A stretch of DNA of 45,195 nt from Eikenella sp. (GCA_030528345.1 JAUMZB010000017.1:1-45195); one strand, 5' to 3'; shown: positions 10,188 through 20,754, counted from the first letter of the stretch. A program made the numbers and translations. The notes: generated by a model from the sequence alone, not told the origin.

Positions 10188-10991
10188 TCAGTGCCGTTTG
10201 TGCCGCCGCAGCCACACCGCCAAACGCACCCGCACATCATGGCCGACCGAGCCGAAGCCGAGCAGAAACAGCACCGCCGCCACCGGCCAGGTGAAGTAAT
10301 AGCCCATGTGGTGGATGCCCCAAGCACCGGCCACGCCTCCGAGCACAAAGGCCAGCAGCATGCCGGCCAGCAGGCGGAATTTGGTGCGGTTCACCCGCAC
10401 ATCCGGCAGGCGCGGGTTGCGGTCGTGCCGGTAATACAGCATTTTCGACAGCTCGATGCCCATATCGGTGACGTGGCCGGTCATGTGGGTGGCACGGATT
10501 TGGCCGTTGGACAGCACGGAAATCACCGTATTGTGCATGCCCATGATGGCGCACAGCAGAAACAGGGTGGCGGGCACAAACACGGTAAATTCGGACAAGG
10601 TGCCGCCCATCAGGCCGAACAGCAAAAGATACAGGGCTTCCAGCCACATGGTCAGCCCGTAGCTGCTGCGGAAACGCTGGCGCTTGGCCCACAAAATCAT
10701 CCAGCTGCCGTGGGTGGCGCCGGCAATGAAACCGGCTGCCACCAAGGCCGCAGTCAAGGCCAGCCGCCATTCGCCCAGATACAGCATGTCCGCCGCGCGC
10801 GACAATTCGCCGCTCACATGCGAGGTATAACTGCCGACGGCGAAAAATCCGCCCGCATTGATGGCGCCGGCCAAAAAGGCCATCACGGCGCCCAACAGGC
10901 GGAAGCGGATGTCGGAAACCGGGCTTTCGTGGATATAGGGTTTGTCGGTCTGCCAGAAAGACAGGCGGTAACGGTGGACAGGCCGGGTCAT
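10188..10991 (-). CDS. DUF1275 (YoaK-like) membrane protein
   Basis: A 267-residue inner-membrane protein of the DUF1275/YoaK family. It has about six hydrophobic segments, starting RLLGAVMAFLAGAINAGGFF and continuing LALTAALVAAGFIAGATHGSWMIL, LYLLLFGLMGGTL, FVPATLFLLCAIMGMHNTV, LLAGMLLAFVLGGVAGAWG and WPVAAVLFLLGFGSVG. The family hallmarks AINAGGF...SHVSGE and MGMHN...IRATHMTGHVTDMG are present. No function is established. An exact uptake sequence (10995-11006) lies directly upstream. It is convergent with recQ and is downstream of glmS on the same strand, about 108 bp away. Confidence 0.85.
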   Translation of the reverse strand: MTRPVHRYRLSFWQTDKPYIHESPVSDIRFRLLGAVMAFLAGAINAGGFFAVGSYTSHVSGELSRAADMLYLGEWRLALTAALVAAGFIAGATHGSWMILWAKRQRFRSSYGLTMWLEALYLLLFGLMGGTLSEFTVFVPATLFLLCAIMGMHNTVISVLSNGQIRATHMTGHVTDMGIELSKMLYYRHDRNPRLPDVRVNRTKFRLLAGMLLAFVLGGVAGAWGIHHMGYYFTWPVAAVLFLLGFGSVGHDVRVRLAVWLRRHKRH

Positions 10992-11017
10992 AACAGGCTA
11001 CCTGAAAAGCAACGGGA

Positions 11018-11046
11018 AAGGCTGTCTTGCGACAGCCCTGGCAAAC
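11018..11046 (-). terminator. Possible weak terminator after glmS
   Basis: On the minus strand GGCTGTC and GACAGCC form a seven-pair stem with a short loop, followed by TTTCCCGTT, an imperfect T tract. It lies about 60 bp beyond the glmS stop. Read-through into the DUF1275 gene is possible. Confidence 0.4.
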
Positions 11047-11099
11047 GGTTCGAGGTCTTCATCCAAGCAGACGATGAACAGCTTCGCGGGAACGGCGGC

Positions 11100-12935
<1,836 letters not shown>

Positions 12936-13063
12936 AATCTGTTCCTTAGTATCGGTGGGAAAAAACGGGCGTGCCGACGTTCGGTATATGCCCGGCGCTG
13001 TGCCGGATGGCGGGGCGAATTGTAACCAAGCCGGCGGCAGGCAAACCAGCCGCCCGCCGGAAA

Positions 13064-13095
13064 ACAGGCTACCTGAAACCCTTCAGGTAGCCTGT
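13064..13095 (-). terminator. Inverted uptake-sequence terminator after the ACBP gene
   Basis: Two exact uptake sequences face each other (13066-13077 and 13082-13093) with a four-base spacer, making a 14-pair stem. It lies 17 bp beyond the acyl-CoA-binding protein stop and upstream of glmS, so it should separate the two leftward genes. Confidence 0.75.
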
Positions 13096-13111
13096 TGCGG
13101 CGGCAAACGCC

Positions 13112-13375
13112 TTATTCTTCATTCATCAAACGTTCCACTTCGGCCACGTAGGCACGCATGGCCTCTTCGGCAGACATGCCTTGCAGGGCGGCCCAGGCCT
13201 CGTATTTCTTTTTCGCCACCAGATCGAACATGCCGGGTTTGTCGCCCTGCACATCGCCGTCAGTGGCTTGTTTATAAAAAGAATACAGTTTCAGCAGGGT
13301 GGCGTTGTCGGGGCGCTCGGCCAAGCTGACCACGTCTTGTTGCGCCTGTTCGAATTGCTGTTTCAAATCGCTCAT
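13112..13375 (-). CDS. Acyl-CoA-binding protein
   Basis: An 87-residue four-helix protein (ACBP, PF00887) that binds long-chain acyl-CoA esters in the cytoplasm. The family signature is clear: LLKLYSFYKQATDGDVQGDKPGMFDLVAKKKYEAWAALQGMS in short form (LYSFYKQATDGDV, PGMFD, KYEAW). The length is that of the free-standing form. ACBP is common in eukaryotes and patchy in bacteria, but known in several Neisseriaceae and environmental betaproteobacteria. The ATG at 13373-13375 has AAGGAG at about 6 bp. It is expressed alone between two terminators or intergenic gaps. Confidence 0.92.
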   Translation of the reverse strand: MSDLKQQFEQAQQDVVSLAERPDNATLLKLYSFYKQATDGDVQGDKPGMFDLVAKKKYEAWAALQGMSAEEAMRAYVAEVERLMNEE

Positions 13376-13485
13376 GGCTTGCTCCTTTGCGGGTTGGGGG
13401 AAACACGGTTTTTAGCACAGCGGCGCGGGTTTGCCTATGTGAAAAATCGGGTAAATGTTCCATAAACGCTGCGGCGGCTGTTATT

Positions 13486-14241
13486 TTATTCCCCGTCCAA
13501 ACCGTCGGGATGGGTCAGCAAACCCTGCCGTTTCAGCAAAGCCGCATTGGCCGGCGCGTATTCGCGGCTGTAATAACGGGCGAATTTTTCGCGGTAGGGA
13601 AACTTTTCGCGCGCCTCGCCGAAACCGGTCATCACGCTTTCATATTCGGCCAGGGCGGCGGCCAGGATGCTGTCGTCGGGGTAGCGGTTTTCCGCCACCG
13701 CAGCAGCCCGCGGCAGGCGCGGTTTCACCCGCATGGCAGACGCGGGTTTGCCGATGCACAGGCCGAACAGCGGAAAGGTATGCGGCGGGAGCGCCAGCCA
13801 TTCGGTGAGCTGGGGGGCTATCAGGCGGATGCCGCCGGTAAAACAGGTGGCATAGCCGAGACTTTCGGCGGCGGTGGCGGCATTTTGGGCGGCCAAGGCG
13901 GCATCGGTGGTGAGGGTAATCAATGTGTCGACCGTGCCGACGGCGGCAAAACTGCCCGCATAAGCCCTGCTGGCCAGTTCGGCTTTGTGGGCATCGCCGA
14001 TAAACAGCCAATATTCGGCACAGGTGGCGATTTGCGGATTGGCCGGCTGGGCGGCGGCAATGCGCGCGCGCAATTCGACATCGGTGATGCGGATGATGGT
14101 GTAATGCTGGCCGTTCATCCAAGACGGCGCCTGACAAGCCGCGGCCAGCAGCAGGCTCACTTCTGCGGCGGAAATGGCCGCGGCGGGGTCGAATTCGCGG
14201 TGGGTGCGGTGCTGCAACAGGGTATCGATAACGGGGTTCAT
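13486..14241 (-). CDS. NfsA/FRP-type FMN nitroreductase
   Basis: A 251-residue flavin-dependent NAD(P)H oxidoreductase of the oxygen-insensitive nitroreductase family, NfsA/Frp branch. The FMN-phosphate-binding opening is LLQHRTHREFDP. The middle has ACQAPSWMNGQHYTIIRI and the Ala-rich dimer helix DAALAAQNAATAAESLGYATCFTGGIR; the C-terminal NADPH-side loop is RVKPRLPRAAAVAENRY. The natural substrate is unknown; such enzymes reduce quinones, nitro compounds or flavins. The ATG at 14239-14241 gives the right N-terminus. It follows the M48 protease gene on the same strand, 90 bp away with an uptake sequence (14305-14316) between, so an operon is uncertain. Confidence 0.9.
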   Translation of the reverse strand: MNPVIDTLLQHRTHREFDPAAAISAAEVSLLLAAACQAPSWMNGQHYTIIRITDVELRARIAAAQPANPQIATCAEYWLFIGDAHKAELASRAYAGSFAAVGTVDTLITLTTDAALAAQNAATAAESLGYATCFTGGIRLIAPQLTEWLALPPHTFPLFGLCIGKPASAMRVKPRLPRAAAVAENRYPDDSILAAALAEYESVMTGFGEAREKFPYREKFARYYSREYAPANAALLKRQGLLTHPDGLDGE

Positions 14242-14331
14242 ACCGGGATTCCATTTGACAGTTGGGATGCAAAGCGTACGGACATCGGCCGTCCGATTGC
14301 CCGCAGGCTACCTGAAAACAGCCGCCAAGTT

Positions 14332-16098
14332 TCACACGCCGAAATGCCAGGAAGCAAGATCGAGACGGACGCACAGCAGGCGCCACAGCACAGGATGGGT
14401 AGCGGGCAGACGTTGCGCCAAGGGGCGCAATAAAGCGCCTTTTCCGCTTTCGCTCAACAACAAGGCGGCTTTCAAAGCGGCCTGCAGCTGCGGCACAGAC
14501 AATTGTTCGGCCTTTGCCAAAGTATCGGCGGCAGGGTGTTTGGCCAAACTGCCGTGATCGGGCAGGGGCGCGAGATAAGCTTTCAACAGCAACCAAAGAT
14601 AAGCGGTGGTGGCGGCGGCCGGCCGCCGGCGCAAAGCGGTGCGGATAAGGTCCAACACCGTTTGCTGGGCGGCGCTTTCCTGCATCACAAAAGCAGGCAG
14701 CAGGTGCTCGAGCAATTCGGCGTCGGGCAGCAGGGGGTATCGGGCCAGACGCGGGAGCTGCTGGCGGACAAAAAGCGGCAGGCCGGCGGCCGAAAGCAGG
14801 TTTTCAGGTAGCCGGTGCACCTGAAACAGACACAATAGGGCGGCGGCGGCCCGTTCACCGTCGTAAGCGGCCGCCTGCCAATCGGCCGGCAAAGCCAGGC
14901 AGCCGGGCACCACCCTGTGGCGGCGGATGCGCGACTGCATCAGCGCTTCACGGCGGCGGTATTCGGTTTCGGCCTGCCCGGCCGCCACCGCCTCATCCGG
15001 CGGCACCGCACGGCCGGGCGGGGCAAAACGGTTCAACGAGGCAGAGGCGGACACAAACACATCGGATTCGGCCAATTCCGGCTCCAGCCGGCAGGCGGCG
15101 GCCGGATCCAAACGGCGGATGCGCTCAATCAGCGGCGGATGGGTGGCCGCCAAGCGGGCATCCCCCAAGCCGGCAAACAACATGTGGGCATATTCGGGTG
15201 CATGGGGGGAGTGCAGGCGGTGGCAGCCGGTTAATGCCGTTTTGCGCAGGGCTTCCACCAGCGGCTCGGTCTGGCGGGTAAACTGTACTGCGGCGGCATC
15301 GGCCAGAAACTCCCGCTGCCGGCAAACCGCCGCCTGCACCCAGCCGGCAAACAGGCTGCCCGCCGCCCCCAGAACCAGCAACACCGTGCCCGGCACATAC
15401 CACGGCAGGCTTTGAAACAAAATTTCTACCGCATTGTCGAAAGGGTGGTTGTCCACATTCTTGCGGCGGCGGTAGTCATCGGCGGTGTCGTCGCGCCCGT
15501 ACAGCAAATAGCGCCCGCTGCTGCTGATGCTCTGCAAACCGTACAGCCAGCCGCTCAGGCGTTGGTTGAGCCGGGTGTCCCGGTTTAAGATGTGGCTGAA
15601 CTCATGCGCCACCACGGCCTGCAATTCGTCACGCGTCAACTGAAGCAAAGCGCCGTAGGTCACGCCGATCACCGCCCGTCCGGGGCTGCTGCCGGCGGCG
15701 AACGCATTGATGCCGTGATCGCGGCGCAGCAGATACACCGGCGGAACAGGCAAACCGGCGGCCAATGCGGTTTCCGCCACCAGATTCAGCAGCCTGCGCT
15801 CGAGAAACGGAGCCTGCTGCAACTGCAAAAGCTCGCCGCCCAATGCCTCGGCCACCGCCGAGCCGTCACCGTCGAACCGGCGCAAACGGTGGCGGCTCAA
15901 GCACAACATCATCACGGTCAACAGAGCGGCAGGCAGCGCATAACTCCACAACAGCCTTTCGTGCGGCGACAGCCAATAAACCAGCGTGCCGATGACCGCG
16001 CTCACCGATGCCACCGTGGCCGCCAGCGCCAGGCAATACAAGCCCACCAGACGCAAACTGCGGCGGCGGGCTTGGTTTTGCAATCGGAAAAAGCGCAT
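14332..16098 (-). CDS. M48-family membrane metalloprotease (HtpX-like) with C-terminal extension
   Basis: A 588-residue inner-membrane zinc protease. Two transmembrane helices lie at the N-terminus (about 17-41 and 51-67). The catalytic HEFSH is at residues 165-169 and the third zinc ligand is Glu263 in CRQREFLADAAA. A third hydrophobic segment (about 234-258) precedes it. The order is that of HtpX, but HtpX is about 290 residues; here some 300 extra residues follow, Ala/Leu-rich and probably helical, of no family I recognise. The likely role is envelope protein quality control. An uptake sequence (14803-14814) is inside the gene. The start at 16098 gives a short basic N-terminus before the first helix. 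Confidence 0.88.
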   Translation of the reverse strand: MRFFRLQNQARRRSLRLVGLYCLALAATVASVSAVIGTLVYWLSPHERLLWSYALPAALLTVMMLCLSRHRLRRFDGDGSAVAEALGGELLQLQQAPFLERRLLNLVAETALAAGLPVPPVYLLRRDHGINAFAAGSSPGRAVIGVTYGALLQLTRDELQAVVAHEFSHILNRDTRLNQRLSGWLYGLQSISSSGRYLLYGRDDTADDYRRRKNVDNHPFDNAVEILFQSLPWYVPGTVLLVLGAAGSLFAGWVQAAVCRQREFLADAAAVQFTRQTEPLVEALRKTALTGCHRLHSPHAPEYAHMLFAGLGDARLAATHPPLIERIRRLDPAAACRLEPELAESDVFVSASASLNRFAPPGRAVPPDEAVAAGQAETEYRRREALMQSRIRRHRVVPGCLALPADWQAAAYDGERAAAALLCLFQVHRLPENLLSAAGLPLFVRQQLPRLARYPLLPDAELLEHLLPAFVMQESAAQQTVLDLIRTALRRRPAAATTAYLWLLLKAYLAPLPDHGSLAKHPAADTLAKAEQLSVPQLQAALKAALLLSESGKGALLRPLAQRLPATHPVLWRLLCVRLDLASWHFGV

Positions 16099-16471
16099 GG
16101 CGGATACACGGTAGGAAACGGGATGCAGATAATATCACCGAAGCCGCCGCCACGGGCAAAACAGGCCGCAGCGCAATGTTTCAGGTAGCCTGCCAAGCGC
16201 CGTACCGCGTATGATGCGGCCTGCACGGCCTCCGCTAATTGCCCCCCGCCTGTGTTCGACAGACTGAAACCCCTGCCCCGCCTGCGGCATATTTCCCATC
16301 CGCTATTTCGCCCGTCTGCCGGTCGATCTGAAGAGCTTGGCGCTCGCCACACCCCATGCCCTCAACCGCATGGGCATCCGGCAAGTTACGCGAACGCTTC
16401 AGGCTACCTGAAAACCGCTTGTTCTTGTCATGTTCCTGACCGATTGCCCTGATCCGGAGAAAGACTTTGTG
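16099..16471. other. Gene-free interval with coding remnants
   Basis: About 370 bp without an intact gene. Exact uptake sequences lie at 16180-16191 and 16401-16412. One plus-strand frame reads PIRYFARLPVDLKSLALATPHALNRMGIRQ and ends with a stop supplied by the second uptake sequence, but it has no start and is closed upstream by a stop. It may be the tail of a decayed gene. I could not name it. Confidence 0.4.
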
Positions 16472-17095
16472 ATGACAAACCGTTCTACCCCGCTTGTTCC
16501 CGCCATCTTGGCACTGTCGCTCACCGGCATGATGGTTTGGTCGGGTATCCCGCCCGCCCGTCGCGCGGTATGGTGGGCCAAATGCTGCCGGTGCTCGGCG
16601 TATCCGGCGCCCTGCCGCCGACCTACCGCCGTTTCCACTTCAGCAATTTGGCCTATGTACTGATGAGTTTTTGACTGCTGATGCATACCTAAGTGCCCGC
16701 TACACTTTCGCCGGCATGCCGTTTGACTGGGCCAACCGCCTGCTGGCGCCGCTTTTGGGCGAAGGCCGCAATCATTTTGACGGGTCGGCCATTACATCAT
16801 CGGTTTTTACGCCTATCCGATGGCGGAATGGCTGATGCGGCGGCAGGCCTGCAGCATGACTTTGGCCTTTTTCTTCTCTCTGTTTTTTATCATGAGCGTG
16901 GCCGCTGCCTACGAAATCATCGAATGGCAGTATGCCGTGTTGGAAGGCGGCAGTGCGGGCATTGAATTTCTCGGTTCGCAAGGCGATATCCGGGACGCGC
17001 AAAAAGACATGCTGGCCGACACTTTGGGCACATTAAGCGCTTTGCTGGCCTATCTGCCGGTGCGGCCGGAACGGCAGCTGCCATTATCGGCGTAA
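16472..17095 (+). pseudogene. Broken DUF2238 (YjdF-like) membrane protein gene
   Basis: Pieces of one inner-membrane protein are spread over different plus-strand frames. The first piece begins MTNRSTPLVPAILALSLTG and runs to ARRAVWW. The frame then shifts to MLPVLGVSGALPPTYRRFHF and meets a stop after YVLMSF. After another shift comes ARYTFAGMPFDWANRLLAPL to RNHFD, then a further shift to GHYIIGFYAYPMAEWLMRR. The intact end (AAAYEIIEWQYAVLEGG, FLGSQGDIRDAQKDMLAD) is the conserved C-terminal block of DUF2238/YjdF. At least two frameshifts and two stop codons make it non-functional as one protein. The ATG at 16472 follows GGAGAAAG. Function of the family is unknown. Confidence 0.82.
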
Positions 17096-17129
17096 GCACC
17101 GCTTTCTTTATCCGGCCGCAAATTCCGGC

Positions 17130-17173
17130 AAAAGCATTTCAGGTAGCCTTAGAGCTACCTGAAATGCTTTTTT
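17130..17173. terminator. Inverted uptake-sequence hairpin between YjdF pseudogene and PAP2 gene
   Basis: A long, perfect stem of about 18 pairs contains an exact uptake sequence (17138-17149) and its partner (17152-17163), with a six-base loop and A/T tails on both ends. It can terminate both converging transcripts. Confidence 0.88.
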
Positions 17174-17182
17174 CTGCCGTCA

Positions 17183-17785
17183 TCACAATAAACGGGAAAA
17201 CAATTGGGCCGGCAGTTTTTTCGCCGCGACCCGACCAATCCAAGCGGCACCCATCCCGATGAGGAAAGCGCCCAATATGTCCAACGGCCAATGCACACCC
17301 AAATAAATCCGCGACCATGCCACCAACAGCATGCTGCCCACCGCCCACCAGGCAAAGCGACGGGTTTCCGACAAGCCGCACAAAGCAAAAGCAGGGGTGG
17401 CAATGGCCGTCACATGTTTGCTGGGAAAGGAAGAAGACCACTCGTGCGGCAGGAAATTGGTGCCCAAAGGCAGGGTAAACGGGCGCGGGTGATAACAGCC
17501 TTTGCGGATCAGATAAGCGGCCGCGCTGCCCAGCAGCAGGCTGAACAACAAGGCGGCCCATACCTGCGGATGAGACCGGTGGCGCAGCAGCAGATAGCCC
17601 AATAACACCGCGAAAAACAGAACAATCAGATACTCCGCACACAAAACGGCAAAAGCGATGTAGCCGGCAGGCGCATCATGGTCTGCATTCAATTGGAGAA
17701 ACAGCCAGCGGTTAAAATGATCCAAAGCGTCCACCAAAATATTCGGCACCAAAAATATTGATTTCAGAAAACCGGATCGGCCCAA
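17183..17785 (-). CDS. PAP2-family phosphatase (BcrC/undecaprenyl-diphosphatase-like)
   Basis: A membrane phosphatase of up to 200 residues with the three PAP2 motifs: IRKGCYHPRP (Lys...Arg-Pro), SSSFPSKH (Ser and His of the PSGH-type loop, here PSKH) and SRIYLGVHWPLDILG (Arg and catalytic His). There are about five transmembrane segments. The size and the motif style fit BcrC-type undecaprenyl-diphosphatases, which recycle the lipid carrier for peptidoglycan at the periplasmic face. A general lipid phosphatase is also possible. The start is uncertain: TTG 17785 has no ribosome site, and GTG 17749 or GTG 17734 would still keep the conserved ALDHFNRW opening. Confidence 0.82.
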   Translation of the reverse strand: MGRSGFLKSIFLVPNILVDALDHFNRWLFLQLNADHDAPAGYIAFAVLCAEYLIVLFFAVLLGYLLLRHRSHPQVWAALLFSLLLGSAAAYLIRKGCYHPRPFTLPLGTNFLPHEWSSSFPSKHVTAIATPAFALCGLSETRRFAWWAVGSMLLVAWSRIYLGVHWPLDILGAFLIGMGAAWIGRVAAKKLPAQLFSRLL

Positions 17786-17989
17786 AGCCGAAACGCAACT
17801 TCAAAACTTCTGGATTCGGGAGTTTACTTGAATGCAAATAAAAAAAGAAGCGCAACGGGCAGTAAGGAAAAACCCGCACCCTAGCCGCCCAATGGCTGCC
17901 CGCCGTTGAAAACAAGGGGCGGCAACCGAGCACGGGAAGCGTTCCGCCAATTCCTTCCCCCCATGCCTCAAATCAAAATAAGGCGGTAT

Positions 17990-19843
17990 TCACACCACCG
18001 CATTCAGGTATTTCAAACCCAAAAGCTGCTTATCCGCATCCAAATCGGTGATGCCCAGTTTCAAGCGGGTTTTCGGCGGGATGTCGATCGGAATCCCCAC
18101 CGCACGGCCCAGCAAGGGCAGGCCTTCAATCCGCACCAAATCATCCTTCAGCAATACCGCCTGCAACTCGCGTTCGCCTTGCTGCTGCAGATAAACCAAA
18201 CTCCAATACGCCTCCAGCTGACGCTGGAAATCCGCGTAAGCGGCATAAGCGGCATCAAAATCACGCAGGGCGGCAAACAACATGCTGTCGTTATGGGTGA
18301 AACGCGGTTCGAAATGTTCGCTGACCAAAGCCAGCAACTGCTGCTGGTTGATGCAGTCGGCCGCGCGCCGCAAAGGCGAAGTAAACCAGCCGTAATGCTG
18401 CACCCCCATGCCGATATGCGGTTCGGATTTGGTGCTCATGCGCACCTTGCCCGCGCCCGGCTGGACACGAAACAAACCGGGCAAATCGTGCGCATCCAAC
18501 ATTCTGGCCCAAGTGCTGTTGGCCAAAATCATCATCTCGGAAACCAGAGTATCAATGGGTGCCCCGCGTTCGCGGCGGCTGATGCGCACCCGGCCGGCCT
18601 CATCAAACTCGATGCCGTAATCGTATTGCGGCACCTGATCCGCCTCATAACGGCCGCGCTGTTTCTGCAAGGCCACGGCGAATTGATACAGCCAGCACAA
18701 ATCGTGATGATGGGCAAACCGCTCTCCGCCTTCCGCCTGCAAACCGCTTTGGCGGTTAAACAGAGGTTCGATTTGCTGGATGCGCAAATTTTCCCCGATT
18801 TGCACCCGTTCCAAGCGGATATGCGGCGGGGCTACCTGAAACTGCGGGTCGACATCAAAATAAATGCTCAACGCCGGCCGCTCGCCCCGATCCAGACTGA
18901 ACGCGGCAATCCAATTGTCCGGCAGCATGGTGATTTTGCCGCCGGGGTAATACACGGTACTCTGCCGCTCGTTGACCACCGCCTGAATCGGGCTGTCAGC
19001 CCCCATCAGCAGTGTCGGCACCGCAATATGAATGCCGACCCGTTTGCTGCCGTCGGCCAAATGCTGCAAAGAAAGCGCATCATCGATTTCAGTGGTGCTC
19101 TCATCGTCAATCGAGAAAGCCGTTACCCCTTCTGCCGCCGGCAACTCGGCATAAGCGGGAAGCGCAACCGAAGGACATGCCGTGCCTTTGGGAAAATATT
19201 TGACCGTAAAACCGTCCAATAAATATTGCGGCACCGACGTCACCCCGCCGGTTTGTTTGGCCAATTCGTAAGCGGAAATTTTCAAAGCTTCCGCTGCCTT
19301 GGCAAAGGCTTTATAAGTCAGCGCCTGTTTATCCGGTGCATGCAGAATTTGCTTTAAATCGGCCGCCACACTGGTCGGCAGTCTGCCGGCTTTCAACTCT
19401 TCGGCCCAAGCCTCGATTTGCGCTTCCTGCTGTTTTTTGCGTTCAATCGCCGCCAATGCCTGCTTTAAGGTTTCCTCCGGTGCGGCTTTAAACACCCCTT
19501 TGGCTTTTTTGTAAAAATACATCGGTGCCGCATACAGTGCCATCAAAGTGGCCGCCAATTCGATTTGGCCGGGCGGATGGCCGAAATATTCCTCGGCAAT
19601 GCTGTTTGCCGAAAATTCGTCTGTCCCGCATGCTTCCCACAGCAAATCGACGTCGATTTCCATGGCCTCCGCTTCCGCCTTAGCAAGAAAATCTTCCATC
19701 GGCGTATCGAACTCAAGAAAGACATGAGCGGCCTTTACTTTGCTCCGCTTGCCGTACCGCGTATCCACCTGATAAGTGCTGTCGTTTTTCTGTACCACAG
19801 AGGCCACTTTAAATTGGCCGCTTTCTTCATAAAAAATATTCAT
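17990..19843 (-). CDS. RNB-domain exoribonuclease (RNase II/R family)
   Basis: A 617-residue 3'-5' exoribonuclease of the VacB/RNase II family. An N-terminal region of about 230 residues is followed by the RNB catalytic domain, starting with VTAFSIDDESTTEIDDALS; its acidic cluster binds the two metal ions. Later conserved parts are RVGIHIAVPTLL, ILANSTWARML and YGWFTSPLRRAADCINQQQLLAL. It is shorter than RNase R, and a C-terminal S1 domain is weak or divergent. It acts on mRNA or structured RNA in the cytoplasm. An uptake sequence (18829-18840) lies inside and encodes FQVA. The ATG at 19841-19843 gives MNIFYEESGQFKVASVVQ. It is downstream of the FKBP gene behind a hairpin. Confidence 0.9.
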   Translation of the reverse strand: MNIFYEESGQFKVASVVQKNDSTYQVDTRYGKRSKVKAAHVFLEFDTPMEDFLAKAEAEAMEIDVDLLWEACGTDEFSANSIAEEYFGHPPGQIELAATLMALYAAPMYFYKKAKGVFKAAPEETLKQALAAIERKKQQEAQIEAWAEELKAGRLPTSVAADLKQILHAPDKQALTYKAFAKAAEALKISAYELAKQTGGVTSVPQYLLDGFTVKYFPKGTACPSVALPAYAELPAAEGVTAFSIDDESTTEIDDALSLQHLADGSKRVGIHIAVPTLLMGADSPIQAVVNERQSTVYYPGGKITMLPDNWIAAFSLDRGERPALSIYFDVDPQFQVAPPHIRLERVQIGENLRIQQIEPLFNRQSGLQAEGGERFAHHHDLCWLYQFAVALQKQRGRYEADQVPQYDYGIEFDEAGRVRISRRERGAPIDTLVSEMMILANSTWARMLDAHDLPGLFRVQPGAGKVRMSTKSEPHIGMGVQHYGWFTSPLRRAADCINQQQLLALVSEHFEPRFTHNDSMLFAALRDFDAAYAAYADFQRQLEAYWSLVYLQQQGERELQAVLLKDDLVRIEGLPLLGRAVGIPIDIPPKTRLKLGITDLDADKQLLGLKYLNAVV

Positions 19844-19855
19844 GCCGCAAACAGT

Positions 19856-19885
19856 TTCAGGTAGCCCTCAGCAGGCTACCTGAAA
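19856..19885 (-). terminator. Inverted uptake-sequence terminator after the FKBP gene
   Basis: Uptake sequences at 19856-19867 (one mismatch) and 19873-19884 (exact) face each other with a five-base loop. They lie between the FKBP stop and the start of the RNB gene, so they probably end the FKBP transcript. Confidence 0.7.
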
Positions 19886-19949
19886 AAATTAAAGGGAGCA
19901 GATTCTAGCACAAGCCGTGCCGCCGTATGAAACAAACAGACGGCTAGCA

Positions 19950-19965
19950 TGTTTCACGTGAAACC
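19950..19965. other. Near-consensus parS (ParB-binding) site
   Basis: TGTTTCACGTGAAACC matches the widely conserved parS palindrome TGTTTCACGTGAAACA at 15 of 16 positions, including the whole 14-base palindromic core GTTTCACGTGAAAC. It lies 8 bp beyond the FKBP stop codon, outside any coding region. ParB loads at such sites to organise and segregate the origin region, and they cluster near oriC in most bacteria. A weaker copy is at 26,947. Confidence 0.8.
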
Positions 19966-19972
19966 AAATCTT

Positions 19973-20299
19973 TTAATCATGCACCTTCAACAATGCCACT
20001 TCAAATACCAAAGTGGCATTCGGCGGAATCACGCCGCCCGCACCGCGCACACCGTAACCCATTTCCGGCGGAATGGTGAGTTTGCGTTTGCCGCCTTCCC
20101 GCATGCCTTTAAAACCCTCATCCCAACCGCGGATCACCTGGCCGACACCCAAGGTAATGGTCAGAGGTTGATTGCGGGCACCGCTGGAATCGAATTGGCT
20201 GCCGTCGGCCAGCCAACCGGTGTAATGCACAGTGATGTCCTTACCTTTAACCGCTTCTTTGCCGCTGCCGGGCTGCAAATCTTCAATCACCAAATCCAT
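19973..20299 (-). CDS. fbp: FKBP-type peptidyl-prolyl cis-trans isomerase
   Basis: A 108-residue single-domain FKBP that speeds proline isomerisation during protein folding. The fold is complete: [51 protein letters not shown] and [10 protein letters not shown], with the aromatic pocket residues Tyr, Phe and Trp in place. No signal peptide is present from the chosen start at 20299 ([13 protein letters not shown]), so it should be cytoplasmic. An in-frame start 30 bp upstream would only add a poor N-terminal tail. In Neisseria the homologous fbp gene, as I recall, lies on the far side of the pilE/pilS locus from lpxC; here lpxC is about 2.6 kb away with no pilin gene between. Confidence 0.93.
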   Translation of the reverse strand: MDLVIEDLQPGSGKEAVKGKDITVHYTGWLADGSQFDSSGARNQPLTITLGVGQVIRGWDEGFKGMREGGKRKLTIPPEMGYGVRGAGGVIPPNATLVFEVALLKVHD

Positions 20300-20383
20300 G
20301 TGTTTGCTCCAAACGGAAAGTTCACACAAAGGCAGCGATTATAAACACAAACCGTTCCGTCTGCCCAAAGGGTTTTACCCACT

Positions 20384-20614
20384 TCAGTTGCCTACGCACT
20401 GATGCAGGGGAAAAGCATGCTTTTCGGCTTGCGCCAGCTGCTCTTTTTTGCCGAAGCGCTGCCAGGCTTTTTCATGAAAATAAAAAACAACCGTATTGGC
20501 CAAAGGTTCAATCAGGGCAACGGCGCTGGAAATACCGATATTGCCGGTTAAAAGATAGGCAATGCCAAACGCCACGCCAAAGTGTAAAACGGCAAAAGTT
20601 AAAGTTTTTAACAT
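20384..20614 (-). CDS. DUF2061 small membrane protein
   Basis: A 76-residue predicted inner-membrane protein with two hydrophobic segments (LTFAVLHFGVAFGIAYLLTG and AVALIEPLANTVVFYF) and the DUF2061 hallmarks LLTGNIGISSAVALIEPL and YFHEKAWQRF. The function of the family is unknown. It is the last leftward gene before the change of gene direction near 20.65 kb. It may be co-transcribed with the FKBP gene 84 bp downstream. Confidence 0.85.
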   Translation of the reverse strand: MLKTLTFAVLHFGVAFGIAYLLTGNIGISSAVALIEPLANTVVFYFHEKAWQRFGKKEQLAQAEKHAFPLHQCVGN

Positions 20615-20754
20615 AATTGATTATCCGAATGATTGCTTTCATAATTTATGGCCGCCATCATGCCGCCTTAGCAGTTGGCGATACAGTTGGAATTTTTTAT
20701 TTTTCGTTTTAATAAATCTATCGAAAATTAAATTTAAATAGTCAAAGGAAAATT

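Noticed and set aside
8234..10348. Long minus-strand frame (about 700 codons) opposite recQ
   Set aside because: Antisense shadow of recQ, with low-complexity composition and no signature; it also runs into the DUF1275 gene.
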